This document shows, piece after piece, positions 29,380-38,435 of a stretch of DNA of 64,000 bases. The notes under the pieces are model-generated. The model did no database searches and had not been told where the DNA came from. It saw only the letters and a program-made list of their open reading frames with translations. This DNA is from Myxococcus qinghaiensis (GTDB taxonomy: Bacteria; Myxococcota; Myxococcia; Myxococcales; Myxococcaceae). Numbering within the stretch: the stretch's first letter is position 1; each line of letters starts with the position of its first letter. A program made the position numbers and the translations under genes. Where the stretch lies: NCBI RefSeq assembly GCF_024198215.1, contig NZ_JAKCFA010000012.1, positions 186,001 through 250,000 of the forward strand, given 5' to 3'.

Positions 29380-30720
29380 TCACTTTCCGATGCAGAAGCG
29401 CTGGAAGATTGCGTCGATGAGCGCCTCGGAAGCGGAGGTTCCGGACAGTTCGCCGAGGGCCTCCAAGGCCAGGGAGACCTCACCGGAGACGACTTCCAGG
29501 GTGGACAGGCGCGACGCGGACTCCGCGCGCGACAGTGCCTCTGCGGCGCGACGCAGGGCATCGGCGTGACGCTCGGACACCAGGGCGACCGCGGAGGGCG
29601 TGCCGCCACCCCACAGCCGTGAGAGGAGAGACTCACGCAGGGCGTCAACACCTTCACCCGTGAGCCCACTGACACGCGGACGCGGCGCGCTGCCGGGCGC
29701 CTCCGACCCCACGGCCACGTCGCACTTGCCGTCGACGACCAGCACGTCCGTCACGCCCGCCTCGGCCCGCCAGCGCTCCGCGTCGGCCTCCGAAGTCCCA
29801 GGCGGCAGCACGAGCACCGTCAGGTCCACGCCCGCCAGCAGCTCACGCGTCCGGGCAATGCCGAGCGCCTCCACGCGCCCCGGCGTCTCGCGCAGGCCCG
29901 CCGTATCGAACAGCGTGACACCCAGGCCGTTCCACTCGACACGAGCCTCCAGCGCGTCCCTCGTCGTGCCGGGCTCGTCGTCCACCAAGGCTCGCGCCTC
30001 GCCCACCAGCCGGTTGAACAGCGTGGACTTGCCCGCATTGACGGGGCCGAACAGCGCCACGCGCGCGCCCCGACGCACCAGCCGGCCGTGGCCCGCCTCG
30101 GAGAGCAGCGCCTCCGCCTGGGCCCGCAGCGCCTGGACCCGCGCCTCCGAGTTCTCGTCGGCGCCCTCGGCCTCGTCGGGGAAGTTGAGCACGCCCTCCA
30201 GGTCCGCGTGCAGCGAGCGCAGCGGCTCTTCCAACGCGCGCACCCGCTCGGTGAGCGCACCAGACAGGCCCGCCGCCGCCGCGCGCACGGCGGACTCCGA
30301 GTCGGCCGCCACCAGGTCCGCCACGGCCTCCGCGCGCGTCAGGTCGATGCGGCCATTCAGGAACGCGCGCCGGGTGAACTCACCGGGCGCGGCGGGACGC
30401 GCGAGACCGTCCTCCAGCGCGCGCGCCAGCAGCAACTGGAGCAGTCGCGGACTCCCGTGCGCCTGCAGTTCCACCACGTCCTCGCCCGTGAAGGACGCCG
30501 GCGCGCGGAAGTACAGGAAGAGGCCCTCATCCAGCGCGCGGCCCTGTGCATCCACGAAGCTCGCGAGGTACGCGTGACGAGGCGTGGGCTCCACGGGCAC
30601 ACCCGGCGCCAGGCGGCGCCCCACCTCCAACGCGGCGGGGCCGGACAGCCGGAGGATTCCCACGGCTCCAGCGGTGGGAGCCGTGGCCAGGGCGACGATG
30701 GTGGAGGTGGCTGACGTCAT
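29380..30720 (-). CDS. mnmE: tRNA modification GTPase MnmE (TrmE)
   Basis: 446 residues: N-terminal formyl-tetrahydrofolate-binding domain (STIVALATAPTAGAVGILRLSGP), helical domain, inserted GTPase domain and the invariant C-terminal FCIGK with its cysteine. G1 reads GPVNAGKST and G3 DTAGLRE; G2 lies in GTTRD. The G4 motif, normally NKxD, reads GKCD here, losing the base-reading asparagine. It works with MnmG on wobble uridines. It is the last gene of the rpmH-rnpA-yidD-yidC-jag-orf-mnmE run. Confidence 0.96.
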   Translation of the reverse strand: MTSATSTIVALATAPTAGAVGILRLSGPAALEVGRRLAPGVPVEPTPRHAYLASFVDAQGRALDEGLFLYFRAPASFTGEDVVELQAHGSPRLLQLLLARALEDGLARPAAPGEFTRRAFLNGRIDLTRAEAVADLVAADSESAVRAAAAGLSGALTERVRALEEPLRSLHADLEGVLNFPDEAEGADENSEARVQALRAQAEALLSEAGHGRLVRRGARVALFGPVNAGKSTLFNRLVGEARALVDDEPGTTRDALEARVEWNGLGVTLFDTAGLRETPGRVEALGIARTRELLAGVDLTVLVLPPGTSEADAERWRAEAGVTDVLVVDGKCDVAVGSEAPGSAPRPRVSGLTGEGVDALRESLLSRLWGGGTPSAVALVSERHADALRRAAEALSRAESASRLSTLEVVSGEVSLALEALGELSGTSASEALIDAIFQRFCIGK

Positions 30721-30761
30721 GTGGGCTGGGGAGCGGGTGCTCCCCTCCGCTCACGGGAACT

Positions 30762-30989
30762 CTAACGAGGCCCCATCGGGGGCGTGGAACCACGGGCGGC
30801 CTTCTCGACGGCCTCGCGATTCTCCTCGATGTACTTCTCCACCGCCCCGTCTTCGATTTCCAAGTCCCGAAGGACTCCGGGGTACACGAAGCGGAAGGCG
30901 GGAGACTCCTCATCCCCGCGCAGGCGGAAGCTCATCTTCAGCACCGCCGCGCCGTACAGCTTGTCCTTGAGACCCTTCGCCTTGCCCAT
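30762..30989 (-). CDS. small conserved-position protein between jag and mnmE, unknown
   Basis: 75 residues, start chosen at MGKAKGLKDKLYGAAV. It is soluble and charged, with a strand-rich middle (VLKMSFRLRGDEESPAFRFVYPG) and a helical acidic end (VEKYIEENREAVEKAA). I do not know the family. Its position, 11 nt after jag and 41 nt before mnmE on the same strand, places it in the oriC operon and suggests a role linked to membrane-protein insertion or translation, but this is inference. Confidence 0.7.
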   Translation of the reverse strand: MGKAKGLKDKLYGAAVLKMSFRLRGDEESPAFRFVYPGVLRDLEIEDGAVEKYIEENREAVEKAARGSTPPMGPR

Positions 30990-31000
30990 GCACCGCCCTC

Positions 31001-31834
31001 TCACTCGTCGAAATCGTCCTCGTCATCATCCGGCAGCAAGCTCCGCTTGGGCAGCGGCGCCGGCTTCTCCGGAGTGAACACCACACGGCGGTTGCGACCC
31101 TCGCCTTCGGCCGACACCTTCAACCCCGCGACACCTTCTACCGCCTTCAAGACGCGCGCGCGGTCGTCCTGTTTCATCGCGGCGAGCGCGTAGAAGCGCC
31201 CCAGGCTGGCGGACTTCTCCGCGAGCTTCCGGACCGCCTCTCGCAACGCCGCATCCTCTTCCACGGCCACCGAGCGCTCATCCGACTCGCCGCCCGCGGC
31301 GCCCTTGGGTCCCGCGCCCCGAGCCGCCGGAGCCTGGGCCGCTGCCGCTCCCCGTGCCTGCTTCGCCTGTGCGGGAGCCTGGGGCTGTTGCGCCTTCTCC
31401 TGAGCCCGGGGAGCCGCCGCCGGAGCGGGAGCCGCCGCCGCGCCAGCCACGGGGGCGGGCGCCTGCGCGGGGGCCTGCTGCTGCGGTTCGCGACGCTGCC
31501 GGGGCTCCGGGTGCGCACCGCAGCCCAGCACCACCCAGCGCCGCTCGACGCCGGGACGGTGCAGCATCTTGTTGAGCAGGAACTGGAGCGAGTCCAGCAC
31601 CTGACTGCGGCGGCCCTGCTCCACGCCGGGAGGAGGGCCCGCCTCGAAGTGCAGCGCGACGGACAGGCTGCCATCCGCCGCGTCCTGCATGTCCAGGCGC
31701 GCGGGGAAGCCCATCAGCCCGAGGATGTCACCGAGGAGCTTCTCCACGCGCGGCCGGAAGTCCGGGGCCGGAGTGCTACCCGAGCCCGGAGCGCCGCCCG
31801 CGGGGGCCTGCTGAGGAACCTGCTGCTCGCTCAC
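31001..31834 (-). CDS. jag: Jag/KhpB-type RNA-binding protein with long linker
   Basis: 277 residues. A KH-type domain spans about residues 28-105 (FRPRVEKLLGDILGLMGFPARL... MLHRPGVERRWVVLG), and a C-terminal R3H-like domain about 190-260 (LREAVRKLAEKSASLGRFYALAAM... RVVFTPEK). They are separated by roughly 80 residues of Ala/Pro/Gln low-complexity sequence, much longer than usual. The N-terminal Jag-N domain is missing. The start is GTG 31834, overlapping the yidC stop as GTGA, with GGAGG 9 nt upstream. It binds RNA in other bacteria and lies next to yidC there too. Confidence 0.85.
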   Translation of the reverse strand: MSEQQVPQQAPAGGAPGSGSTPAPDFRPRVEKLLGDILGLMGFPARLDMQDAADGSLSVALHFEAGPPPGVEQGRRSQVLDSLQFLLNKMLHRPGVERRWVVLGCGAHPEPRQRREPQQQAPAQAPAPVAGAAAAPAPAAAPRAQEKAQQPQAPAQAKQARGAAAAQAPAARGAGPKGAAGGESDERSVAVEEDAALREAVRKLAEKSASLGRFYALAAMKQDDRARVLKAVEGVAGLKVSAEGEGRNRRVVFTPEKPAPLPKRSLLPDDDEDDFDE

Positions 31835-33651
31835 TTGCGTTTTCCTCCCGCTGTCGCCACCGCCGGCGTCCCGCCACCCGCCTGGGGCTTGTTCTTCCGG
31901 TCCAGCCACTTCCGGAGCCCGTACTGCTGCCCGATGGAGAGGATGTTGTTGGTGAAGATGTAGAGCGACAGGCCCGCCGGGTACTGGAGCAGCGTCAGCG
32001 TGAAGATGCCGGGCACGAACCAGGTCATGATTTTGGCCTGGGTGGCATCCATCATCTGCGGCTGCATCTTCTGGGTGATGATCATCGAGATGCCCAGCGC
32101 CAGGGGCAGCAGGTACGTGGGGTCCTTGTAGGTCAGGTCCCTCCAGATAGGACCGAAGAAGGGCTCACCGTACAGGTCGAAGCTGTTGCGCAGCGCCGTG
32201 AAGAGCGCAATCCAGACTGGCATCTGGATGAGCAGCGGGAGGCAGCCGCCGAGCGGATTGACCTTCGCCTCCTGGTACAGCTTCATGATTTCGAGGTTCT
32301 GCTGCTCGCGGTTGTCCGCGTGCTTCTTGCGGATCTCCTCCATGCGCGGCTGGAGCTTCTTCACCTCTTCCATGCTGACCATGGAGCGGTAGGTGAGCGG
32401 CAGCAGCACCAGCTTCACCACGACGGTGAGCAGGATGATGGCCACGCCCCAGTTGCCCGTCAGGCCGTGGAAGAACTTCATGATGCCCAGCAGAATCTTG
32501 CAGATGACCGCCCAGATGCCGAAGTCGACGGTGTCCTCGAGCTTCGGGTGGAACACGGCCTCGCCCATTCCCGCGGCCTGACGCAGCTCAGGCCCTGGCA
32601 CCACGGCCATCAGGTCCGGGTCCTTGGGGCCCAGGTAGCCGCCGAGCCGCAACGTCACGGTCTCACCGGCGCCCACGCTGAGCGGGAAGGCCGCCGTCAC
32701 CTGCCGCGCGGTGGGCGTGGCGGTGAGGATGCAGTGACCGGGGCGCGGGCCGTCCAGCGGGTAGAGCGCGGACAGGAAGTACTGCTGGTTGATGCCGAAG
32801 AAGTGGATCTGCCCCTTGGTGTCCTCGGGCTTGTCGTCGCCCGGGTTCATGTTGTGGAGCTTCTCGTCCACCCAGCACGCGGAGCGGCTCAGGTTGCCCA
32901 CGCCGCCGAAGAAGGACGGGGCGTGCTCGAAGTTCGGGTCGATGGCGCGGCCGTAGTGAACTTGAAGCTCGCCGTTCTGCGGCTGTCCGGAGGTGTTCTT
33001 CACCTGGATGGTGTACGTGAGCTCGAAGCCCTCGCGCGGCCACTGGAGCACCTTCACGACTTCCCACGGACCCTGGCGGCCGGTGAAGGTGATGGACTCG
33101 GACTCGCCGCCCTTCTTCTCCTCCACGGCGTAGGGCACGTTCTTCGGCAGGGGGCTCGAGCCCTCAATCGTGACGGACAGCGGCAGCGGCTCGTTGGGCA
33201 CCGGCTGCGCCAGGTTCATCTGCGGCGCGGGAGGCACCTCCTTGCCCACCAGCAGCTGGAAGCCCTGGGACAGCGTGAGCGAGTGCTGCTCCCGCATCTT
33301 CACGCCCTGCAGTTGGGCCTCCGTCAGACCCGCGCCCTGCGAGGAGAAGCGGTAGACGGACTCCTTGCGCATCAGCTCCACCTGCCGTGCGGGCGGGGGA
33401 GGGGTGGCATCTGAAGGCGTGCCGGGGGGCGGCGTGCCCTCACCGGAGGGGGGGAGGACAGCGGCCTGGGCGGTGGTGCCCGCGTCCTGCGCCGCGCCGG
33501 TGGTCGTCACCCCCGCGTCGTCGGCGCCAGGGGCGGCCGGCGGGGGCGGGAAGAGGAACATCCATCCGGCGGTGACGGCGAAGGAGAGCAGCAGGGCGAC
33601 CAGCAGCCGCTTCTGGGAGTCGTTCGACTGGGGCGAGAGCGGATCGTTCAT
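31831..33651 (-). CDS. yidC: membrane protein insertase YidC
   Basis: 606 residues. An N-terminal membrane helix (LLVALLLSFAVTAGWMFLF) is followed by a Pro/Ala/Thr-rich linker and the large periplasmic P1 domain (about 100-380). The conserved five-helix insertase core comes next (FFHGLTGNWGVAIILLTVVVKLVLLPLTYRSM... GGCLPLLIQMPVWIALFTALRNSFDL... WFVPGIFTLTLLQYPAGLSLYIFTNNILSI). The start at 33651 is supported by GGAGG at 8 nt. It inserts membrane proteins alone or with SecYEG. Confidence 0.97.
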   Translation of the reverse strand: MNDPLSPQSNDSQKRLLVALLLSFAVTAGWMFLFPPPPAAPGADDAGVTTTGAAQDAGTTAQAAVLPPSGEGTPPPGTPSDATPPPPARQVELMRKESVYRFSSQGAGLTEAQLQGVKMREQHSLTLSQGFQLLVGKEVPPAPQMNLAQPVPNEPLPLSVTIEGSSPLPKNVPYAVEEKKGGESESITFTGRQGPWEVVKVLQWPREGFELTYTIQVKNTSGQPQNGELQVHYGRAIDPNFEHAPSFFGGVGNLSRSACWVDEKLHNMNPGDDKPEDTKGQIHFFGINQQYFLSALYPLDGPRPGHCILTATPTARQVTAAFPLSVGAGETVTLRLGGYLGPKDPDLMAVVPGPELRQAAGMGEAVFHPKLEDTVDFGIWAVICKILLGIMKFFHGLTGNWGVAIILLTVVVKLVLLPLTYRSMVSMEEVKKLQPRMEEIRKKHADNREQQNLEIMKLYQEAKVNPLGGCLPLLIQMPVWIALFTALRNSFDLYGEPFFGPIWRDLTYKDPTYLLPLALGISMIITQKMQPQMMDATQAKIMTWFVPGIFTLTLLQYPAGLSLYIFTNNILSIGQQYGLRKWLDRKNKPQAGGGTPAVATAGGKRK

Positions 33652-33699
33652 AGAGGTCCCTCCCCTCGGGGGAGGGTGCGGCAAGGGGTGGAAGCCCCG

Positions 33700-33918
33700 T
33701 CACGGCACCGGGTCGATGCCACCGGGGTGAAAAGGCTGGCAGCGCATCAGGCGCCACACGGTGAGCCAGGAGCCCTTGAGGCCTCCGTGCTTTTCCAGCG
33801 CCTCCATGGCGTAGGTGGAGCAGGAGGGGTGGAAGCGGCACACCTTCGGCAGGAGCGGCCCGAGGAACTTCCGGTAGAACCGGATGGGCAGCGAGATGGC
33901 GAAGGCGAGCGGGCTCAT
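33700..33918 (-). CDS. yidD: membrane protein insertion efficiency factor YidD
   Basis: 72 residues with the full family signature: an amphipathic N-terminus ([17 protein letters not shown]), then [19 protein letters not shown] and [18 protein letters not shown], with the three conserved cysteines. It aids YidC-dependent insertion. It overlaps the end of rnpA by four bases (ATGA), so translation is coupled. Confidence 0.96.
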   Translation of the reverse strand: MSPLAFAISLPIRFYRKFLGPLLPKVCRFHPSCSTYAMEALEKHGGLKGSWLTVWRLMRCQPFHPGGIDPVP

Positions 33919-34337
33919 CTGGGAGGCTCCTTCGGCTTCGGCTCGGCGGCCGGCGGGAGCCGCTGCAGCTTACGGGTGACACCGTCGAAGGCGCGGGACA
34001 GAGCCACGAAGGAGGCTTCCTTCGCGGACGAGCGCGCCACCAACACCACGTCCAGGCCCGAAGGCCATTGCATGCGGCGCTTGCGGAACAACTCCCGCAG
34101 CACCCGCCTCAGGCGCGCTCGTACCACCGCGTTTCCCACCTTGCTCGACACGGTGAGGCCAACACGGGAGTACGCCCGGCCATTGCGCTTGTAGAGAGCG
34201 AGGAGACAGTCGGAGGGGAGTTTCTGCCCGCCGTCCTGGACCTCGAGGAACTCACGCCTGCTGAGCAGGCGAAGGGCCTTGGGGAAGCGCTGGTCTGCCG
34301 GGCCCTGCTGCCCCGGCGTCGCACCCTCGGCCCTCAC
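33915..34337 (-). CDS. rnpA: ribonuclease P protein component RnpA
   Basis: 140 residues. The family core is [15 protein letters not shown] near the start and the RNA-binding signature [18 protein letters not shown] in the middle. The protein binds RNase P RNA and helps 5' maturation of tRNA. A proline-rich tail ([13 protein letters not shown]) is extra. The GTG start lies 12 nt after rpmH. Confidence 0.96.
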   Translation of the reverse strand: MRAEGATPGQQGPADQRFPKALRLLSRREFLEVQDGGQKLPSDCLLALYKRNGRAYSRVGLTVSSKVGNAVVRARLRRVLRELFRKRRMQWPSGLDVVLVARSSAKEASFVALSRAFDGVTRKLQRLPPAAEPKPKEPPR

Positions 34338-34349
34338 ACGCGGACTCGC

Positions 34350-34502
34350 CTACTTCTTCGCAGCCGACACGACCAGCCGCTTGCGGCCCTTCGCACGGCG
34401 GCGCTTGAGGACATCCCGGCCGGACTTGGTGGCGTTGCGCTTGCGGAACCCGTGGGTGCGGTTGCGGCGCAGCTTCGACGGCTGGTACGTGCGCTTGGAC
34501 AC
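34350..34502 (-). CDS. rpmH: 50S ribosomal protein L34
   Basis: 50 residues, basic throughout: [18 protein letters not shown] at the start, then [20 protein letters not shown], the canonical L34 sequence. It starts at GTG 34502 with AAGGAG 8 nt upstream and ends at a TAG at 34350. It is the first gene of the leftward rpmH-rnpA-yidD-yidC-jag-orf-mnmE transcript, read away from dnaA. Confidence 0.97.
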   Translation of the reverse strand: MSKRTYQPSKLRRNRTHGFRKRNATKSGRDVLKRRRAKGRKRLVVSAAKK

Positions 34503-35053
34503 GGCTTGAACTCCTTGATGATGGGCGGCGCCTCCTGCTGCTCCGGCGCGACCTGAACTAGGGAAAGGGCCGGGGGCGTAACCCCATTTCCGGGGTAAGT
34601 CAACGGAGGATCACCTTCCGCCGCCCCATTTTCCCGATCCTGGGAACCAAACCGTCCTCCCCCGCCCGCCGAGGGAGCGTCCGGCTCCTTGAAGGGGTCC
34701 GGAAACGGAAGCCCGGGCCTCTCGGCGGATCGCAACCTGGGTCCCTCCGACGTCTCCATGCGCTTCCTATAAGGGGTGGCCACGGCCCATCGAAAACGCT
34801 CGCGCGCACGAAGCCGCGTCCTTTTGCATTCCGTACTCACAGTCAAGTCGGGACAGCGGGACCCCAGCGGTTGGGGGGAGTCGAGCGGATCCCCACAACG
34901 GCGCCGGAGCGGCATGGCCGTTGCCGATCATCCGGGCCTGGAAAAGATCCTTCAACGGCGCCGCTTTGGGTCGGTAGCTTGATCCACTTGGAAGCGTCTG
35001 TTAGCACCGCCCGACGCTCGTAACTCCCTCCGCTTTGCACGGTTGAGACACAC
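34503..35053. other. 551-bp rpmH-dnaA intergenic region (classical oriC position)
   Basis: In most bacteria the origin sits here. I see no canonical DnaA box (TTATCCACA or one-base variants) on either strand. Features seen are two 11-bp direct repeats CAACGGCGCCG at 34896-34906 and 34953-34963 (57 bp apart) and a TATAAG/CTTATA patch at 34777-34783 that could be the -10 region of the rpmH promoter. No unwinding AT-rich stretch is obvious. Confidence 0.5.
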
Positions 35054-36406
35054 TTGAACGCCCTCGCCCAGGTCGCACCCTCCATTCCAAGTGCCGGAAT
35101 TCTCTGGAACAAGATGCTGGAGGCCATCCGTCAGGAGGGCCGTCAGTACGCGCTCCAGTGGCTGGACAGGGTGCGTGCGCTGGAGGTCCGTGACGGGGCC
35201 CTCGTCCTGGGTGTTCCGGACCGCTTCTTTCGCGACTGGGTGGATGACCACTACCGCGGATTGCTGGAGGGACACCTGGCGCGGCTGGGTGACGGATTGG
35301 TGTCCGTGGCCTACGAAGTGGTGGAGGGACTCGTCCCGGAAGGCCACTTCCCGCCCACACCCACGGTGAAGGTGAGCATCGGCCGTCCTTCGAGGCTGAA
35401 CAGCCGCTTCACGTTCAGCACCTTCGTGGTGGCGGACAGCAACCAGCTGCCGGCGGCGGCGGCGCAGGCCGTGTCGGACAAGCCGGGCCACCACTACAAC
35501 CCGCTCTACATCTACGGCGGCACGGGCCTGGGGAAGACGCACCTGCTGCAGGCGGTGGGCAACCACATCTGGGAGAAGGACCCCTCGCAGCGCGTGGTGT
35601 TCCTGTCGAGCGAGCAGTTCACCAACGAGTACGTGGAGAGCGTCCGCGAGCACCGCATGACGGACTTCCGCCGGAAGTTCCGGGAAGAGTGCGACGTGCT
35701 GCTCATCGACGACATCCAGTTCCTGGGCAAGCGCGAGGAGACGCAGAAGGAGTTCTTCTACACCTTCAACACGCTCTACGAGCTGGGCAAGGCCATCATC
35801 CTCACCAGCGACACGGTGCCCGCGGAGATTCCGGGCCTGGAGGAGCGGCTGCGCAGTCGCTTCACCATGGGGTTGATGACGGACATCCGCGAGCCCACGT
35901 ACGAGACTCGGGTGGCCATCCTCCAGAAGAAGGCCGTGGCGGAGAACCTGGACCTGCCGGACGCGGTGGCGCACTTCATCGCCAAGCACATCCAGAAGAA
36001 CGTGCGCGAGTTGGAGGGCGCGCTGGTGAAGCTGTCGGCGGTGCACAGCCTGACGCGCCAGCCGGTGACGGAGGAGTTCGCCGCGGAGGTGCTGCGCGAC
36101 ATCCTCCCCGCGCAGCACGTGGTGGACGTGGAAGCCATCCAGCGCGAAGTCGCCCGCTTCTACAAAGTCACGGTGGAGTCGCTGAAGGAAGACCGCCGTC
36201 ACAAGGCGCTGGCGCATGCGCGGCAGGTGGCGATGTACCTGAGCCGCAAGCTGACCAAGAGCTCGTTCCCGGAGATTGCGTCGCGCTTCAGCAAGGACCA
36301 CTCCACCGTCATCTCCGCCGTGCGCAAGGTGGAGGGACTTCGCGAGTCGGACCCCACCATGAAGCGGGAGCTGGCGGAGCTGGAGCTGCGGCTCGGCGGT
36401 CACTGA
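35054..36406 (+). CDS. dnaA: chromosomal replication initiator DnaA
   Basis: 450 residues. Domain I (LWNKMLEAIRQEGRQYALQWL) is followed by a short domain II, the AAA+ domain with Walker A GGTGLGKT at 155-162 and Walker B LLIDDIQFL near 215-223, and C-terminal domain IV with the DnaA-box-reading FSKDHSTVISAVRKVE. The TTG start is chosen because it keeps the normal domain I; there is no good Shine-Dalgarno before it. It is divergent from rpmH. Confidence 0.98.
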   Translation: MNALAQVAPSIPSAGILWNKMLEAIRQEGRQYALQWLDRVRALEVRDGALVLGVPDRFFRDWVDDHYRGLLEGHLARLGDGLVSVAYEVVEGLVPEGHFPPTPTVKVSIGRPSRLNSRFTFSTFVVADSNQLPAAAAQAVSDKPGHHYNPLYIYGGTGLGKTHLLQAVGNHIWEKDPSQRVVFLSSEQFTNEYVESVREHRMTDFRRKFREECDVLLIDDIQFLGKREETQKEFFYTFNTLYELGKAIILTSDTVPAEIPGLEERLRSRFTMGLMTDIREPTYETRVAILQKKAVAENLDLPDAVAHFIAKHIQKNVRELEGALVKLSAVHSLTRQPVTEEFAAEVLRDILPAQHVVDVEAIQREVARFYKVTVESLKEDRRHKALAHARQVAMYLSRKLTKSSFPEIASRFSKDHSTVISAVRKVEGLRESDPTMKRELAELELRLGGH

Positions 36407-36500
36407 GCGTTCGGTGAGCGCGGGGGAGCGGAGGTCGGGGCACCGCGTCACGAGCGGCTGACGACCAGGAAGCGCGGCTGGCTCCGTATCCCCAGGAGCC

Positions 36501-38423
36501 GTGTCCCCTCACTCGAAGAACCTGGTGCTCCTCATCGCCTTGCTGGCGCTGGTGGCCCTGTGGAGCTTCGAGTCGGCCAGGGGATGGAAGCCTCCCGCGA
36601 CGACCCAGGTCATCTCGGTGAGCCACCCCGCACCGCGCTCCGACGAGCCCCTTTCCACCGTTGTCCCAAAGACAGTCCCACCGGGGAAGCGCGGCCGTCA
36701 GCGCGTGCTGAAGCCAGGGCTGGAGCACCGGTATGCGTTCGATTTGGACGTGCGCTCGGCCGAGCACATTCCTGGCGCGGAGACGGGGCGCAACTGGAGG
36801 CACCTTGGCTGGAGTGGGGTGCTGGAGCTGACTTACCTGGGTGAGGAGGGAGGGCAGCACTTCTTCTCGGCGCGGGTGGAGCCCACTCGGGTGGAGCCGC
36901 TGAGCGATGAGGCTTTGAGTGCCTTCCGCTCGCGACTGGAGCGGCCCGTGTTCGTGGCCCAGGACGCGCGGGGGCGCGTGCTCTCCGTCCACTTCGAGGA
37001 GGAGGTGGATGCGGAGACGCGACGGTTCTTGCGGCTGCTGCTGGCGGCCACCCAGTTCGTCGCGGAGGACGGACGGAGTTGGAGCACGGAGGAGACGGAC
37101 CCCACGGGGGACTACGAGTCGGAGTACCGCGCGGGGGGGAGCGTGAACACGTATGTGAAGACGAAGCGGCGCTACCTGCGGACGGAGCTGCCGCTGTGGG
37201 CGCCAATGGGGCCTCGGGGGCCGGGCGTGGTGGTGCCTCGGCTGCGTGGGCACCTGGACTTCATGCTCGATGAGGACGGGTTGGTGCGGGAGGTGACGGG
37301 CTCTGACGTGGTGGAGCAGGGAGGCCGCGAGACGGGGCTGCCCCAGACTCGCGCGGAGACTCGAGTGGCGCTGACCCGGCTGGAGACTCCGAGGCATACG
37401 GCGTTGTCGATGCGGACGTTTCGGGAGGCTCGGGGTCGGCTGCGTGCGGAGCCGCTCACGGGGCTGGAGACTCCGCGCGTGGGGGCGGTGGCGGTGGAGT
37501 GGGACCGGCGGCTGGTGGGGGACGCGACGCTGGATGTACTGCTCAGTGTGCTGGAGACGGAGACGCGAGAGCAGGAGCGGAGTCAGGCTCGTGAGCGATT
37601 GGCGGCGCTGTTTCGCTTGTTGCCAGCGAAGGCAGGGCTGGCGGCGCGGCGTGTGCGGCAGGGAGCGGTGAAGGAAGGCGTGGTGGCGCAGGTGCTGGAG
37701 GCACTGGGGAGCGCTGGCACTCTCGAGGCGCAGCGGGAGCTGGCGCGGTTGCTGGGAGAGTCGCGGCTGCGGGTGACGACTCGAGCGTTGGTGGCGACGG
37801 CGGTGGGGAAGGTGGCGCAGCCCTCGGCGGAGCTGACGCAAGCGCTGGCGCGGGCCGTGGGGGCGACGAAGGAGGGTGAGCTGAGGCGCGCGGTCGGGTT
37901 GGCGTTGGGTTCGTTGGTGAAGGGGATGGAGCGCTCCGAACCTGGGCGTGCGCTTGGGGTGCTCGATGGATTGATGGGGCGATGTGAGGCGAAGCGGTTG
38001 GATGCGGAGACGTGCCTGCGGGCGCTGGCTCGGGCGGGCTCGGCTCGGGGGTTGGAGTACGCGCGCGCGGCGCTGTCACACCGTTCTGTGGAGGTGCGCG
38101 TGGCGGCCACGGAGGCACTGGGGGCGATGGCCGGTACGGACGTGGATGTCTTGTTGGACCGGGTGCTGTTGGAGGACCCGGAGGCGCGGGTGCGCGTGCA
38201 GGCGGCGGTGATGATTTCGCGGCGCGTGGCCGGGCCTCACCTGCGCGCGGTGGCGCAGTCGCTGCGCATGGAGACAGAACCCCAGGTCCGCGCCGAGGTG
38301 GTGCGGATGCTGGGGACGCTGCTCACCGTGGAGCACGCGGCCGGTGAGCTCTTGCGCGACGTGGTCGCCCGCGATGACTCCGAGGACGTGCGCCGTCTGG
38401 CTTCATCACTCCTCGCGGAATGA
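36501..38423 (+). CDS. vitellogenin/lipovitellin-like protein with helical-repeat tail
   Basis: 640 residues. The N-terminal hydrophobic segment (NLVLLIALLALVALWSF) is a signal anchor or signal peptide. Residues 70-290 read like the beta-sheet N-terminal domain of large lipid-transfer proteins: YAFDLDVRSAEHIPG, GVLELTYLGEEGG, PVFVAQDARGRVLSVHF, and the telling EETDPTGDYESEY, the counterpart of the E-TDV-G-C-T-Y stretch of vitellogenins. From about 330 to the end there is an all-helical solenoid with HEAT-like units (SVEVRVAATEALGAM, EARVRVQAAVMIS), matching the helical domain of that family. It may carry lipid in the periplasm. It starts at GTG; function is inferred. Confidence 0.65.
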   Translation: MSPHSKNLVLLIALLALVALWSFESARGWKPPATTQVISVSHPAPRSDEPLSTVVPKTVPPGKRGRQRVLKPGLEHRYAFDLDVRSAEHIPGAETGRNWRHLGWSGVLELTYLGEEGGQHFFSARVEPTRVEPLSDEALSAFRSRLERPVFVAQDARGRVLSVHFEEEVDAETRRFLRLLLAATQFVAEDGRSWSTEETDPTGDYESEYRAGGSVNTYVKTKRRYLRTELPLWAPMGPRGPGVVVPRLRGHLDFMLDEDGLVREVTGSDVVEQGGRETGLPQTRAETRVALTRLETPRHTALSMRTFREARGRLRAEPLTGLETPRVGAVAVEWDRRLVGDATLDVLLSVLETETREQERSQARERLAALFRLLPAKAGLAARRVRQGAVKEGVVAQVLEALGSAGTLEAQRELARLLGESRLRVTTRALVATAVGKVAQPSAELTQALARAVGATKEGELRRAVGLALGSLVKGMERSEPGRALGVLDGLMGRCEAKRLDAETCLRALARAGSARGLEYARAALSHRSVEVRVAATEALGAMAGTDVDVLLDRVLLEDPEARVRVQAAVMISRRVAGPHLRAVAQSLRMETEPQVRAEVVRMLGTLLTVEHAAGELLRDVVARDDSEDVRRLASSLLAE

Positions 38424-38435
38424 CACACGTCTGGT

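Noticed and set aside
34952..36451. A 499-codon minus-strand open frame over dnaA
   Set aside because: dnaA on the other strand has all its motifs; this frame has none.
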